A stretch of 64,000 nt of DNA from an uncultured Oceanisphaera sp. (GCF_947495715.1 NZ_CANLZU010000011.1:1-64000), one strand, 5' to 3'. Positions 44,481 to 54,462 are shown, numbered from the stretch's first letter. The notes: generated from the letters alone by a model not told the origin. Numbers and translations are program-made.

Positions 44481-45848
44481 TTATTTCAGATTGAAATAGA
44501 ACACGATTAACAGCGCGATAGGTGACAGGTAGCGGACCACCGGAAACCAGACCCGGTGCCAGCCGCCCAGCTCGCTGGCGGAGTGTTCCGGCTTCATCTT
44601 CCAGCCCACGAAGATGGCGGTAAACAGGGCGCCGAGCGGCATCATGATGTTGGCGGTCAGGTAATCGTACAGGTCAAACAGGGTCTTGCCTTCGAAGCGC
44701 GCAAACATGTCGAGCGGGGTGAAGCCGGACCATTCGTTGAGCGACAGCACGGTCGTTATGCCTACCAGCCAGGCCACCAGACCACCGCCGATGGCGGCCT
44801 TGACCCGGCTCACGCCCTTTTCGTTCAGGTAGCTGACCAGCGACTCCAGCATGGAGATGGACGAGGTCCAGGCCGCAAACAGCAGCAACACGAAGAACAG
44901 AGAAGCGAAGAAGCTGCCGCCGGGCATCTGGCCAAAAGCCACCGGCAGGGTCACGAAAATCAGCCCCGGGCCCGCCCCCGGCTCCAGCCCATTGGCGAAC
45001 ACGATGGGAAAAATGGCCAGCCCCGCCAGCAGCGCTACACCGGTATCCATAATGGCCACTACCACCGAAGTGCGGGCGATGGACACGTCTTTTTTCAGGT
45101 AGGCGCCATACGCCATCATGGCGCCGCTGGCCAGACTCAGGGTAAAGAAGGCATGGCCCAGCGCCACCAATACCGCCTCGGCGGTGAGTGCGGAAAAGTC
45201 GGGCGTGAACAAAAAGCCGACCGCCTCGCCGAAATGGCCGGTGGTCATGGCATAACCCACCAGGATCAACAGCAGCACAAACAGCGCCGGCATCAGCTTG
45301 GTGACCGCTCGCTCAAGACCGTGGCGTACGCCACCGGCCGACACCAGCACCGTCAGCCCCATGAAGATGGAATGCCACAACAGCAGCTCGCCCGGCGAGG
45401 CCAGCAGGCCACCAAACAGGGCACCGGACTCTTCCGCCGCTATGCCGCTGAAGTCACCGCTGACCGCCGAAACGATGTAGGGCATGGTCCAGCCGGCGAT
45501 GACGCTGTAAAAGGAGAGGATCAGAAACGCCGCCAGGGTCGCCATGATGCCGATACCGCCCCAGCCCTTGCTGCGCCCCTCGGTGGCCGCCACCCGTTCC
45601 ATGGTGCCGATGGGACTCTTGCCGCCACGGCGGCCCAGCATGACTTCGGCCATCATCAACGGCAGACCGATAACGGCGATACAGGCCAGATACACCAGCA
45701 CGAAGGCGCCGCCGCCGTTTTCACCGGTGATATAGGGAAACTTCCAGATATTTCCCAGACCTACCGCCGACCCCACCGCCGCCATGATAAAGGCAAAACG
45801 GCTGGACCACTGGGCCGGGTTGCCAGCCTGCTGATTGTTCTCCGCCAC
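44481..45848 (-). CDS. Sodium-dependent (NSS-family) amino acid transporter
   Basis: A sodium symporter of 455 aa. The TM1 signature AAVGSAVGLGNIWKFPYITGENGGG is intact except for length limits, and about eleven helices follow. The GTG start at 45848 follows ACAGGAG; a TTG at 45878 would add 10 residues. It lies downstream of hpd on the same strand, with a terminator-like element and a TyrR-like box between them. An aromatic amino acid substrate is therefore plausible (inference). Family members also carry other neutral amino acids. Confidence 0.88.
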   Translation of the reverse strand: MAENNQQAGNPAQWSSRFAFIMAAVGSAVGLGNIWKFPYITGENGGGAFVLVYLACIAVIGLPLMMAEVMLGRRGGKSPIGTMERVAATEGRSKGWGGIGIMATLAAFLILSFYSVIAGWTMPYIVSAVSGDFSGIAAEESGALFGGLLASPGELLLWHSIFMGLTVLVSAGGVRHGLERAVTKLMPALFVLLLILVGYAMTTGHFGEAVGFLFTPDFSALTAEAVLVALGHAFFTLSLASGAMMAYGAYLKKDVSIARTSVVVAIMDTGVALLAGLAIFPIVFANGLEPGAGPGLIFVTLPVAFGQMPGGSFFASLFFVLLLFAAWTSSISMLESLVSYLNEKGVSRVKAAIGGGLVAWLVGITTVLSLNEWSGFTPLDMFARFEGKTLFDLYDYLTANIMMPLGALFTAIFVGWKMKPEHSASELGGWHRVWFPVVRYLSPIALLIVFYFNLK

Positions 45849-45876
45849 GGGTACTGCCACTCCTGTTACTGGACAC

Positions 45877-45923
45877 AAAAAATGTCAGTCACACTCCACA
45901 ACAGGTGTAAAGAATGACTGACA
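45877..45923 (-). terminator. Hairpin plus T-run upstream of the NSS gene, overlapping a TyrR-like box
   Basis: On the minus strand TGTCAGTCA pairs with TGACTGACA across a 23-base loop and is followed by TTTTTT, only about 17 bases before the NSS ribosome binding site. The same DNA contains TGTAAAGAATGACTGACA (45906-45923, plus strand), a 10-of-12 match to the TyrR box. It could end hpd transcription, attenuate NSS expression, or bind TyrR. Confidence 0.5.
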
Positions 45924-46021
45924 GTATGTCCTGCTAGTTTGCCATCAATGGCTAAGATAAAAAATGGCCCGTAGTAGAAAATTCAGTTTTATGCCAATTT
46001 CATCACTTAATCGGGGGTAGC

Positions 46022-47113
46022 TCACTCTCGTTTCAGTACCCCACGTCGGATCTGGTCTTCCTCAATCGACTCGAACAGCGCCTGAAAGTTACCCTCACCG
46101 AAGCCTTCGTTGCCCTTGCGCTGGATAATTTCGAAGAAAATCGGCCCTATCACCGTATCGGTGAAGATCTGCAGCAACAGGCCCTGCCCCTGTGTGGGGG
46201 CACCGTCCAGCAGAATGTGATTTTTCCGCAGGCGGGCCAGATCCTCGCCGTGCCCAGGCAAGCGGGCATCGAGCTTCTCATAATAGGTGTCGGGTGTAAC
46301 CATGAAGCTCATGCCCCCGTCACGCAAGGTTTCCACCGTATGGAAGATATCGTCGGTGCCGAGGGCGATATGCTGGATACCCTCGCCTTTGTACTGCTGC
46401 AGAAATTCCTCGATCTGGCTCTTCTTGTCCGCCGATTCGTTGATCGGAATGCGAATCTTGCCGCAGGGGCTGGTCATGGCCCGGGAACGCAGTCCGGTGA
46501 GCTTGCCTTCGATGTCGAAGTAGCGGATTTCACGAAAGTTGAAATACTGCTCGTAGAAACCGGCCCACAGATCCATATGGCCCATTTCCACGTTGTGAGT
46601 GAGGTGGTCGATGTAGGTCAGGTCCACGCCTTTGGGGTGCTGATCCACGCCGGGCAGGCGCCGAAAGTCCACATCATAGATGCTTTGTTCCCCGTAGCGA
46701 TCCACCAGATAAATCAGCGAGCCGCCGATGCCCTCAATGGCCGGGATCTGCAATTCCATCGGGCCGGCACCGGACGCCACCACGGTCGCACCCTGCGCCG
46801 CCAGTTGCCGAATGGCGGCGGCCGCGTCTTTGACCCGAAAGGCCATGGCATTGGCGCCGGGACCGTGCAGGTGGGAGAACTCCGCGGCCTGGCTGTCGGG
46901 TTCGGCATTAAGGATAAAATTGATGTCGCCCTGGCGATACAAAGTTACGTCTTTGCTGCGATGGCGGGCAATGGCCACGAAGCCCAGCCGCTCGAACAGC
47001 GCTGCCAACTGCGCCGGCTGGCTGGAGGCATATTCCACAAACTCGAAGCCATCGGTTCCCATCGGATTGTCCCAGATAGCCGGTGTGTCGGTATGACCGG
47101 TTTTAGACACCAT
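46022..47113 (-). CDS. hpd: 4-hydroxyphenylpyruvate dioxygenase
   Basis: Converts 4-hydroxyphenylpyruvate to homogentisate in tyrosine breakdown. The 363-aa vicinal-oxygen-chelate protein has the iron ligands His in YIDHLTHNV, His in GIQHIALGTDD and Glu in IFFEIIQRKG. ATG 47113 follows GAAGGAGGGGC, a strong site. It complements phhA-phhB, which make tyrosine. The remaining homogentisate genes are not in the window. Confidence 0.96.
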   Translation of the reverse strand: MVSKTGHTDTPAIWDNPMGTDGFEFVEYASSQPAQLAALFERLGFVAIARHRSKDVTLYRQGDINFILNAEPDSQAAEFSHLHGPGANAMAFRVKDAAAAIRQLAAQGATVVASGAGPMELQIPAIEGIGGSLIYLVDRYGEQSIYDVDFRRLPGVDQHPKGVDLTYIDHLTHNVEMGHMDLWAGFYEQYFNFREIRYFDIEGKLTGLRSRAMTSPCGKIRIPINESADKKSQIEEFLQQYKGEGIQHIALGTDDIFHTVETLRDGGMSFMVTPDTYYEKLDARLPGHGEDLARLRKNHILLDGAPTQGQGLLLQIFTDTVIGPIFFEIIQRKGNEGFGEGNFQALFESIEEDQIRRGVLKRE

Positions 47114-47252
47114 GATGCCCCTCCTTCATCCATCGCAACAAAATAACGGTTCAGGTGATGCTGCCAGCCCTAAGTCTAGTTTTTAACCGCCAGCTTGCGT
47201 ATTTGAAGGAGCATTACCGGCAGCCATCGGCGGCCGGGGTGAGGACGAAAGT

Positions 47253-47289
47253 AAAAACCATGGCGCCGGCCAATCAGCCGGCGCTATGG
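47253..47289 (-). terminator. Terminator of the MFS gene
   Basis: On the minus strand CCATAGCGCCGGC pairs with GCCGGCGCCATGG (one mismatch) around TGATTG, followed by TTTTTAC. It lies 14 bases past the MFS stop. Confidence 0.85.
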
Positions 47290-47302
47290 TGACGGCGATG
47301 AA

Positions 47303-48520
47303 TCAACCGGCCTGCTTGTCGATAGTAGAGCGAGCCGCCTTGTTCACCAGCGGGCCGGCCTTGGGTTCCAGCAGGCAGATCAGTGCCACCAGTCCCAGGC
47401 TGGGCAACATCACCAGATTGAGCCCTTCCCAGCCAAAGGTGGTCAGTACCTTGCCGGAGAAAAGTCCGCACACCGCCACCACCATGAAGACGCAGAAATC
47501 GTTGAACGACTGTACGCGCGCCGCCTCATCGGGTTGGTAAAAACGGGTCAGCCAGCTGGTGGCACTGACGAACATCAGGCTCCAGGCCACGCCCACCAGC
47601 AGCAGGCCACTCAGGTAATGCCAGAATGACATGCCCTGCAGGTTGATGATGATCGCCAGCATAAACACACTAATGCCGGCCAGGATCAATCGTTTGGGAC
47701 CATGGCGTTTGAGAAAGGGGCCGATAAAGAGCCCGGGCAGAAACATGCCCAGCGAATGAAACTGCACCACCGTATTGGAATCGCTGACATGAAAATGGGC
47801 ATGGCTCATCGACAAGGGCGTGGCGATCATCACAAAGGACATCATCGCAAAAGAGACCGCTGCCGCGACCATTGGCCGCCAGGCCCCCGCTTTCAGTATC
47901 TGGCCGAGAGAGCGCCCTCCGCCGGTGGTGGCTGTTGCTTGCCGCGCCGGAGGACGCAAAAACAACACCCCGGTCATCACCAGCAAACACAGCGGAATAA
48001 TGGCGGCGAAGCTGCCCACAAAAGGCACGCCGTAGCCGAAGGACTCACCCCAGGTCGACAATCCGGGCCCGACGATGGATGCCACTACCGCCGCCCCGAT
48101 CACCAAAGAAACCGCCTGTTCCTTCATCGATGCAGGCACCAGTTCGGCGGCGGCAAAGCGGATTTGCTGGGTCAGGCTGAAATAGATGCCGAACAGCACG
48201 CAGGCGGCAATCAGCAGCCAGAACTGGGACATCATCAGCGCCGCCACCGTCAAGCTGGCGCCTCCCATGCCGAACAACTGGCCCAGCACTATGCCCCACT
48301 TGCGGCCCAGCCAGGCCATCAGATAGGCCACGGGAAAACTGGCCAGGGCTGAAAATACCGACTGAATAGCAAACGGCAGGGTAGCCAGCGCCGGTGACGG
48401 CGCAAGCTGAAAACCGACCATGGAGATCAGACTCAGGTAAATCAGCATGCCCGACTGTGACAGTGCCATTCCATAAGACAGAAGGCCGACATTGAGCCAA
48501 TGCCGTGAAGGTGCAGACAT
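47303..48520 (-). CDS. MFS transporter
   Basis: A major-facilitator protein of 405 aa with about twelve helices. The loop 2-3 motif is visible as AYLMAWLGRKWGI and the central loop is basic and glycine-rich. ATG 48520 follows CCGGAG. It stands alone between the terminator of the ABC importer operon and its own terminator. The substrate is unknown; it is not obviously a drug exporter or a sugar symporter. Confidence 0.85.
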   Translation of the reverse strand: MSAPSRHWLNVGLLSYGMALSQSGMLIYLSLISMVGFQLAPSPALATLPFAIQSVFSALASFPVAYLMAWLGRKWGIVLGQLFGMGGASLTVAALMMSQFWLLIAACVLFGIYFSLTQQIRFAAAELVPASMKEQAVSLVIGAAVVASIVGPGLSTWGESFGYGVPFVGSFAAIIPLCLLVMTGVLFLRPPARQATATTGGGRSLGQILKAGAWRPMVAAAVSFAMMSFVMIATPLSMSHAHFHVSDSNTVVQFHSLGMFLPGLFIGPFLKRHGPKRLILAGISVFMLAIIINLQGMSFWHYLSGLLLVGVAWSLMFVSATSWLTRFYQPDEAARVQSFNDFCVFMVVAVCGLFSGKVLTTFGWEGLNLVMLPSLGLVALICLLEPKAGPLVNKAARSTIDKQAG

Positions 48521-48566
48521 AACAAACTCCGGGCCCGATCAGGCCATTGCAGCAATAAGGGAAAGG

Positions 48567-48611
48567 AAAAAACAAATCGCCTCGCCACCATGAGTGGTGG
48601 AGAGACGATTT
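48567..48611 (-). terminator. Terminator of the ABC importer operon
   Basis: On the minus strand AAATCG-T-CTC-T-CCACC pairs with GGTGG-C-GAG-G-CGATTT (15 pairs, two mismatches) around ACTCAT, then GTTTTTT. It lies about 65 bases after the last ABC gene. Confidence 0.85.
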
Positions 48612-48675
48612 ATAATAAATGTTGGGGTCAAATGCTACCCAATCCGACCACAACACCGCCGGGCTGGCTGCTTGC

Positions 48676-49683
48676 TCAGTCGAGAGACAGAGGGTAGTGA
48701 CAGGCTACCTGCTGGGTGGCACTCATGTCCTGCACTGCCGGTGTGGCCTGTTTGCACTGGTCGGTAGCAAAGGCACAGCGAGGGTGAAACGCACAGCCGG
48801 AAGGTGGCGAGATGGGGTTTGGCACTTCACCGGTAACCGGGGTTCGTTCTTTATGAATCACGTCCATGCTGGGGATCGCATCCATCAGCATGCGGGTATA
48901 AGGGTGACGAGGCCGGTTGAACACCTCCTCTACCGTACCCACTTCCACCAGTCGTCCCAGATACATGATGCCGACCCGATCCGAGAAGTGGGACACTACC
49001 GACATGTCGTGACTGATAAACAGATAGGTCAGCCCCAGCTCGTCCTGCAGATCCTTCATCAGGTTGAGCACCTGGGCCTGCACCGACACATCCAGCGCCG
49101 AGGTCGGTTCATCACAGATCAGGAATTCCGGCTCGCCGGCCAATGCCCGCGCGATGGAAATACGTTGACGCTGGCCGCCCGAAAATTCATGGGGAAACTT
49201 GTCCATGTCCGACGCCGCCAGCCCCACCTGCTCCAGCAGCTTGCCGACCCGCTGACGACCTTCATCCCGGTTGTTGATCATGCCAAACAGCACCAGGGGT
49301 TCGGCAACGATACGTTCCACTTTCCAGCGCGGATTCAGGCTGGCGAAGGGATCCTGAAAGATCATCTGGCAGCGACGGCGAATATGCTGGCGCTGCTCAC
49401 GTGTCGCTTCGGCCAGCATGGTGCCCTGATAACTGATGTCGCCGTCGGTCGGCTGATACAGACCAGACAGCAGCCGCGCAACCGTCGACTTGCCACAGCC
49501 GGACTCCCCCACCAGACTGAAGGTCTCGCCCTTGCGGATGCTGAAATCGATGCCGCGAACCGCATGCACATAGGTTTTTTCCGCCCGGTTCAGCAGCCGA
49601 TGAATAAACGGCTTGGAGATATCGAACTTGATATGCAGGTTACGGACTTCCAGCAAGCCACGATCTTCTATCATCTCGCTCAT
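48676..49683 (-). CDS. Peptide-type ABC importer ATPase (DppF/OppF-like)
   Basis: The second ATPase of a nickel/peptide/opine-family importer. The 335-aa protein has Walker [10 protein letters not shown], signature FSGGQRQR, Walker [12 protein letters not shown] and the H-loop SHDMSV. The C-terminal oligopeptide-type tail [15 protein letters not shown] carries the cysteines that bind an Fe-S cluster in some relatives. ATG 49683 overlaps the preceding gene's stop (TGATG) with GAGGAG upstream. Confidence 0.94.
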   Translation of the reverse strand: MSEMIEDRGLLEVRNLHIKFDISKPFIHRLLNRAEKTYVHAVRGIDFSIRKGETFSLVGESGCGKSTVARLLSGLYQPTDGDISYQGTMLAEATREQRQHIRRRCQMIFQDPFASLNPRWKVERIVAEPLVLFGMINNRDEGRQRVGKLLEQVGLAASDMDKFPHEFSGGQRQRISIARALAGEPEFLICDEPTSALDVSVQAQVLNLMKDLQDELGLTYLFISHDMSVVSHFSDRVGIMYLGRLVEVGTVEEVFNRPRHPYTRMLMDAIPSMDVIHKERTPVTGEVPNPISPPSGCAFHPRCAFATDQCKQATPAVQDMSATQQVACHYPLSLD

Positions 49684-50681
49684 CACACCAGCTCCTCTTG
49701 CATCACTTTCAGACAGGCAACCCGGGAGTCACCGACGGTTTTCAGCTCAGGCTCATGCTGCCGGCATTCGGCACTGCTGTTAGGGCAGCGCGGATTAAAG
49801 GCGCAACCCTGGGGAATAGCGTTGAGCCGGGGCATGGATCCCGGGATCTGGGACAAGCGCGGCTCGCGCACCCCAATGCGCGGAATCGACCCCATCAGCC
49901 CCACCGTATAGGGGTGGCTCGGCGACTTGAGCACCGCCTCGACCGGGCCTATTTCCACCAGCCGCCCGGCATACATCACCGCTACCCGATCGCAGATCTC
50001 GGCAATGACCCCCATGTCGTGGGTCACCAGCATCACAGATGCGTCGTGCTGCTTGCACAGCCGCCGCAGCAACTGCAGCACCTGGGCCTGTACCGACACA
50101 TCCAGTGCCGTGGTCGGCTCGTCGGCGATAATCACCTTGGGCTCGACACAGAGCGCCAGGGCGATCACGATGCGCTGGCGCATACCGCCGGAAAACTGGT
50201 GCGGGTATTGATCGATGCGTTGCTCCGCCGCCGGAATGCCGACTTCCTTCATCAGATCCAGCGCCTTCTGCCGGGCCTGGCCATGGGACAGGGGAAGATG
50301 GGTCTGAATGGTTTCTATCAGTTGCCGGCCAACGGTCAGCACCGGATTAAGGCTGGTCAGCGGATCCTGGAAGATGGCACCGATCTCCTTGCCGCGCAGC
50401 AGGCGGCGCTGATCTTCTGCCAGGTTGTCGATCCGTTCGCCATAGAGGCGGATCTCGCCGCCGGCAATGAAGCCCGGCGCCTCCAGCAGACCGGTGATTG
50501 CCGAGCCGGTCAGCGACTTGCCGGCGCCCGACTCGCCCACCACGCCGAGGATCTCGCCCTTGCGCATCTCGAACGACACATGCTGTATTGCCTTCAGGTT
50601 GCCCTTGCGATGGGCAAACTCGATACACAGATCATCGGCTTCCAGCACCACCTCACCGCGGTTGTTGCTTGCATTTTTCAT
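49683..50681 (-). CDS. Peptide-type ABC importer ATPase (DppD/OppD-like)
   Basis: The first ATPase of the importer. The 332-aa protein has Walker A GESGAGKSL, signature FSGGMRQR, Walker B IIADEPTTALD, the H-loop THDMGV and the C-terminal cysteine segment GCAFNPRCPNSSAEC. It starts 12 nt after the permease gene and overlaps the second ATPase gene by 1 nt. Confidence 0.94.
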   Translation of the reverse strand: MKNASNNRGEVVLEADDLCIEFAHRKGNLKAIQHVSFEMRKGEILGVVGESGAGKSLTGSAITGLLEAPGFIAGGEIRLYGERIDNLAEDQRRLLRGKEIGAIFQDPLTSLNPVLTVGRQLIETIQTHLPLSHGQARQKALDLMKEVGIPAAEQRIDQYPHQFSGGMRQRIVIALALCVEPKVIIADEPTTALDVSVQAQVLQLLRRLCKQHDASVMLVTHDMGVIAEICDRVAVMYAGRLVEIGPVEAVLKSPSHPYTVGLMGSIPRIGVREPRLSQIPGSMPRLNAIPQGCAFNPRCPNSSAECRQHEPELKTVGDSRVACLKVMQEELV

Positions 50682-50693
50682 ATGTCTTGCTCC

Positions 50694-51677
50694 TTAACGC
50701 AGTTTGGGGTTGAGGGCATCGCGCAGCCAGTCACCCACCAGGTTGACCGACAGGGCCAGGATCACCAGTACCAGGGAGGGGAACAGCACCACCCACCACT
50801 GACCGGAGAACAGGTATCGGTTGCCTTCGTTGATCAGGGTACCGAGCGAGGGCTGATGCGGCGGCATGCCAACCCCAAGAAACGACAGGGTCGCCTCGGT
50901 CAGTACCGCCAGCGCCAGGTGCAGGGTGGCCAGCACCATGACCGGGCTGAGCACATTGGGCAGGATATGCTGGAACATGATGCGCATATTATTACTGCCC
51001 ATCACCTTGGCGGCCTGCACATATTCCTTGTTGCCTTCCAGCAGGGTACAGCCGCGCACGGTGCGGGCATACTGCATCCAGCCGGTCAGGGTGATGGAGA
51101 TAACGATGATGTACACCGCCATCTGATCGTGCATTTCCTGGGGCAGCAGACCTCGCGCCGCACCGCTCACCAGCAGTGCAAACATGATGGTCGGGAAGCT
51201 GAGCATGGCATCGGCCAGACGCATGATCAGAGCGTCGATCATGCCGCCGAAATAACCGCTGATCACCCCCAGAGTCACCCCAAGCGCCATGGCACAGAGC
51301 ACACTGATAAAACCGACAATCAACGATACCTGCAGACCATGGAGGATCAGCGAATAGACATCCCGCCCCTGAATATCGGTGCCCAGCCAGAAGCGAGCCT
51401 CGCCTCCTTCAACCCAAAAGGGCGGCAGCTCGGAGTCCATCAGATCGAAAGCCGCCATATCGAAGGGGTCATAGTGCGACAGCAGGGAGGCACCGATGCC
51501 GGAAAACAGCAGCAGGGCCAGCACTGCGGTGGCAAACATCGTCAGCCGGGAGGTTCGGAAGTTATAGGCGATGTCGCTGTCGTAAGCCGCCAGCAGCTGT
51601 TGCCATATCTTTTTCAGCCCCCCGGGCCGAGGACTGTTCTGGCCGGTCAGGGCCGCTTTAGTAGTATTGATAGCCAT
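50694..51677 (-). CDS. Peptide-type ABC importer permease (DppC-like)
   Basis: An inner-membrane permease of 327 aa. About six helices and the cytoplasmic EAA-type loop (YVQAAKVMGSNNMRIMFQHILPN) that docks on the ATPases are visible. LGTDIQGRDVYSLILHG is the conserved OppC-type segment. It lies 27 nt after the DppB-like gene in the operon. Confidence 0.93.
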   Translation of the reverse strand: MAINTTKAALTGQNSPRPGGLKKIWQQLLAAYDSDIAYNFRTSRLTMFATAVLALLLFSGIGASLLSHYDPFDMAAFDLMDSELPPFWVEGGEARFWLGTDIQGRDVYSLILHGLQVSLIVGFISVLCAMALGVTLGVISGYFGGMIDALIMRLADAMLSFPTIMFALLVSGAARGLLPQEMHDQMAVYIIVISITLTGWMQYARTVRGCTLLEGNKEYVQAAKVMGSNNMRIMFQHILPNVLSPVMVLATLHLALAVLTEATLSFLGVGMPPHQPSLGTLINEGNRYLFSGQWWVVLFPSLVLVILALSVNLVGDWLRDALNPKLR

Positions 51678-51704
51678 ACGTTACCTCGTCCTTGTGCTTA
51701 ACGT

Positions 51705-52673
51705 TCAAGCGGTTTTCAAGCGCGGATCGATCACCCGGTAGAGAATATCGACCAGGGTGTTGATGCAGATAAAGATCAGGGAGATAAACACCAGATAAGC
51801 GGAAATAACCGGTATATCGACGTAGTTCACCGCCTGGATAAACAGCAGTCCCATCCCGGGCCACTGAAAGACCGTCTCGGTGACTACCGCGAAGGCGATC
51901 AGGCCGCCGATTTGCAGGCCTATGATGGTGATCACCGGCAGCAGGGAGTTGCGCAGCGCATGGGTGTAGTTGATGCTGCGCTGCCTGATACCCCTGGCCT
52001 TGGCAAACTTGATGTAATCGGTGCGCAGCACCTCTTTCATCTCGCTGCGTACCAGGCGCATGATCATGGTGATCATGAACAGGGCCAGCGACAGCGCCGG
52101 CAATATGATGGAAGCCCAGCCCGTCTTGCTGAACAGGCCACTGCTCCACCAACCGAACTCCACTATGTCGCCCCGGCCGTGGGAAGGCAGCCAGCCCAGC
52201 CAGACCGAAAACACGATGATCAGCACGATACCAGCGATAAAGCTGGGCAGAGACACACCAATCAGGGAAATGGTCTGTACCAGGCTGGTCAGCCACTTGT
52301 TGCGCGACAACGAGACCCAGACCCCCGCCGGCAGGCCCACCAGCAGCGAGATGATCACCGCCACGAACACCAGCTCCAGGGTGGCGGGCAGCCGCTCCAT
52401 GATCAGGTTGAGCACATCCATCTTGTTGTAGTAGGAAATGCCGAAATCGCCCTGGGCGATATTGCCGACGAAGCGCCCGTACTGGGTGATGACACTGTCG
52501 TTCAGGCCCAGCTTTTCACGCAGTTCGTCCCGTTCAAACTGGGTCGCGCTTTCCGGCAGCATGCCGTCGATAGGATCGCCGACAAACTGGAACATGGTAA
52601 AGGCGATCAACGCCACCGTCAGCATCAGGCCGCAGGCCTGGATCAGCCGCTGTATGATAAAAGCCAACATCAT
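51705..52673 (-). CDS. Peptide-type ABC importer permease (DppB-like)
   Basis: The partner permease of 322 aa, beginning with the typical FIIQRLIQACGLMLTVALIAF helix. The conserved GQ/DFGISYYNKMDVL region after the first periplasmic part is present, as is the EAA loop (YIKFAKARGIRQRSINYTHALRN). ATG 52673 and ATG 52670 are both possible. It follows the first solute-binding gene by about 50 nt. Confidence 0.93.
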   Translation of the reverse strand: MMLAFIIQRLIQACGLMLTVALIAFTMFQFVGDPIDGMLPESATQFERDELREKLGLNDSVITQYGRFVGNIAQGDFGISYYNKMDVLNLIMERLPATLELVFVAVIISLLVGLPAGVWVSLSRNKWLTSLVQTISLIGVSLPSFIAGIVLIIVFSVWLGWLPSHGRGDIVEFGWWSSGLFSKTGWASIILPALSLALFMITMIMRLVRSEMKEVLRTDYIKFAKARGIRQRSINYTHALRNSLLPVITIIGLQIGGLIAFAVVTETVFQWPGMGLLFIQAVNYVDIPVISAYLVFISLIFICINTLVDILYRVIDPRLKTA

Positions 52674-52724
52674 TCACTCCTTTGAATCGCAATAACGGAT
52701 TAGGGGCTATCGGGCCCCTGTTTG

Positions 52725-54314
52725 CTAGTTCAGGCTGGCGTACCAGAGCCGTACCACGTTGTCGGAATTCTGGGTAATGTTCAGCTTGTCTGAGGTCACC
52801 CAGGCCACCGGTTCGAAGTGCAGCGGAATAAACGGCAGATCCTGCTGGGCCATGGCCAGGGCATCGCTCATCAGCTGTACCCGGGTCGACTTGTCCAGCT
52901 CGGACACCGACTGTTCAATCAACGCGTCCACCTTGTCGTTCTGGTAACGGGGAATATTGAAGGCACCGAAGATGCCGCCGTCCTTGGAGTGGAGCAACTG
53001 CTGGTTGATGCTGTAGGCGTCATAGAGCGGCAGGTTGGCCCAGCCCAGTACCGCCACATCGGTGCGGCCGTTGTCGCGGATCTGGGAATAGACACTGCGG
53101 CTATGCACGTTCAGGTTGGTTTTTACGCCAATCTTGGACCAATAACGCTGCACCGCCTGACACCACTGCTCTGCATTCAGGTAAGCACCCTGTACGCAGT
53201 CAAAGGCCAGTGTGAAGCCATCGGGATAACCGGCTTCGGCCAGCAAGGCCTTGGCCCGTTTGGGGTCATAATCAAGCTCGATGGCGCGCTCGGCGTCATA
53301 ACCGGCAATGTCGGGGGCTACATAGGTGTTGGCTACCTCGGTCATGCCGCGCATGATCTTCTTGACGATCGCTTCACGATCGATGGCCATATGCAGGGCC
53401 TGGCGTACCTTCTGTTCCTTGAGCGGGTTCTTGCCATCTACATTACCCGCGTTCAGCTCATCCGCCATGTTCAGCGACAGGTAGTCAACCCGCAACGAGG
53501 GCCGGACCTTGACGTCTATGTCTTTTTCCCTTTCCAGCCGGGGCAGGTCCTGCAACGGCACATCGTTCACCAGGTCAAACTCGCCGGACAACATGCCCGC
53601 CAGACGGGTTGAATCGGACGACACCGGCTGGAAGATGATGCGGTCGATATTGTGCCTGGACTGCTCTGCCTGCCACCAGTTGTCGTTCTTGACCAGCACC
53701 ATTTCCGCATCGCGCCGCCGGCTTTCCAACTTGAAGGGGCCGGTGCCGTTGGTGTGGTTGGTGGCATAGCCCTCGGTGCCCTTGCTCATGCTGGTGGGTT
53801 CGGTGGCCTTGTGTTCTTCCAGCCATTCCCGGTCCATCATCAGCACCCCGGACAATTCATTAAGCGCCATGGGCGACTTGCCATTCAGACGGATATCGAC
53901 CGTGTAGTCATCTACCTTGACCGCGTCCTTGAGCGAGGAAGCATTGCCGCGAATGCCCGAGTCCGGGTGGGTCACCCGATTGATGGAGGCCACCACATCA
54001 TCGGCGGTGAAATCATTGCCGTTGTGAAACTTGATACCTTTATTCAGATAAAAGCGGAGACTGGTGTCATCCAACTGCTCCCAGTGCGTGGCCAGAGTCG
54101 GCTCCAGCTGCAGGCTGTTATTCCATTGCACCAGACCTTCGTAAATATGATTTTGAAAGCTCAGGGCATGGGTTGAGGCGAAGGCGTAAGGATCCAGGGT
54201 GGGAATGTCCGCCTGCTGGGCCCAGCGCACCACGTTTTCGGCCTGGGCCTGCTGGGTGATCAGGCCACAACTGGCAAGCACCAAACAGGCCGATATCGTC
54301 TTTAATTTCATCAT
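52725..54314 (-). CDS. Periplasmic solute-binding protein, family 5, copy 1
   Basis: The substrate receptor of the importer, 529 aa. A signal peptide is cleaved after QQAQA, giving ENVVRWAQQ. (A lipobox-like LASC also occurs inside it, but the A-Q-A site and the paralogue favour ordinary secretion.) Family 5 hallmarks are IPTLDPYAFAS, IYEGLVQW and LNKGIKFHNGNDFTADDVV. It is a near duplicate of the protein encoded at 54463-56058. The ligand is unknown. Confidence 0.93.
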   Translation of the reverse strand: MMKLKTISACLVLASCGLITQQAQAENVVRWAQQADIPTLDPYAFASTHALSFQNHIYEGLVQWNNSLQLEPTLATHWEQLDDTSLRFYLNKGIKFHNGNDFTADDVVASINRVTHPDSGIRGNASSLKDAVKVDDYTVDIRLNGKSPMALNELSGVLMMDREWLEEHKATEPTSMSKGTEGYATNHTNGTGPFKLESRRRDAEMVLVKNDNWWQAEQSRHNIDRIIFQPVSSDSTRLAGMLSGEFDLVNDVPLQDLPRLEREKDIDVKVRPSLRVDYLSLNMADELNAGNVDGKNPLKEQKVRQALHMAIDREAIVKKIMRGMTEVANTYVAPDIAGYDAERAIELDYDPKRAKALLAEAGYPDGFTLAFDCVQGAYLNAEQWCQAVQRYWSKIGVKTNLNVHSRSVYSQIRDNGRTDVAVLGWANLPLYDAYSINQQLLHSKDGGIFGAFNIPRYQNDKVDALIEQSVSELDKSTRVQLMSDALAMAQQDLPFIPLHFEPVAWVTSDKLNITQNSDNVVRLWYASLN

Positions 54315-54430
54315 TCATCATTCCTTTGGGTGAACAAACTGATGGTTGATTACGGCTTTGTTATTCAGAACAGGTTCTGCTGCCTGTCGACGATTCTCCT
54401 CGGGTTTCGCATTCACTCTTTGCGTATTGA

Positions 54431-54452
54431 GGCCACCACTCCTCGGGTGGCC
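54431..54452 (-). repeat. Hairpin between the two solute-binding genes
   Basis: GGCCACC (54431-54437) pairs with GGTGGCC (54446-54452). There is no T-run. It lies just after the stop of the upstream binding-protein gene, where mRNA-stabilising or partial-termination hairpins are common in binding-protein operons. Confidence 0.5.
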
Positions 54453-54462
54453 CCTTGCCCAA

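Noticed and set aside
44556-45917. 453-codon plus-strand frame across the NSS transporter
   Set aside because: Antisense of a well-supported membrane protein gene; long only because GC-rich codons rarely give stops on the other strand.
47114-47302. TyrR box upstream of hpd
   Set aside because: No TGTAAA-N6-TTTACA-like sequence with acceptable match is present in the upstream gap.
49698-51701. 667-codon plus-strand frame across the ABC genes
   Set aside because: Antisense shadow of the two ATPase genes and a permease gene. It has no recognisable motif and low-complexity QHG-rich composition.
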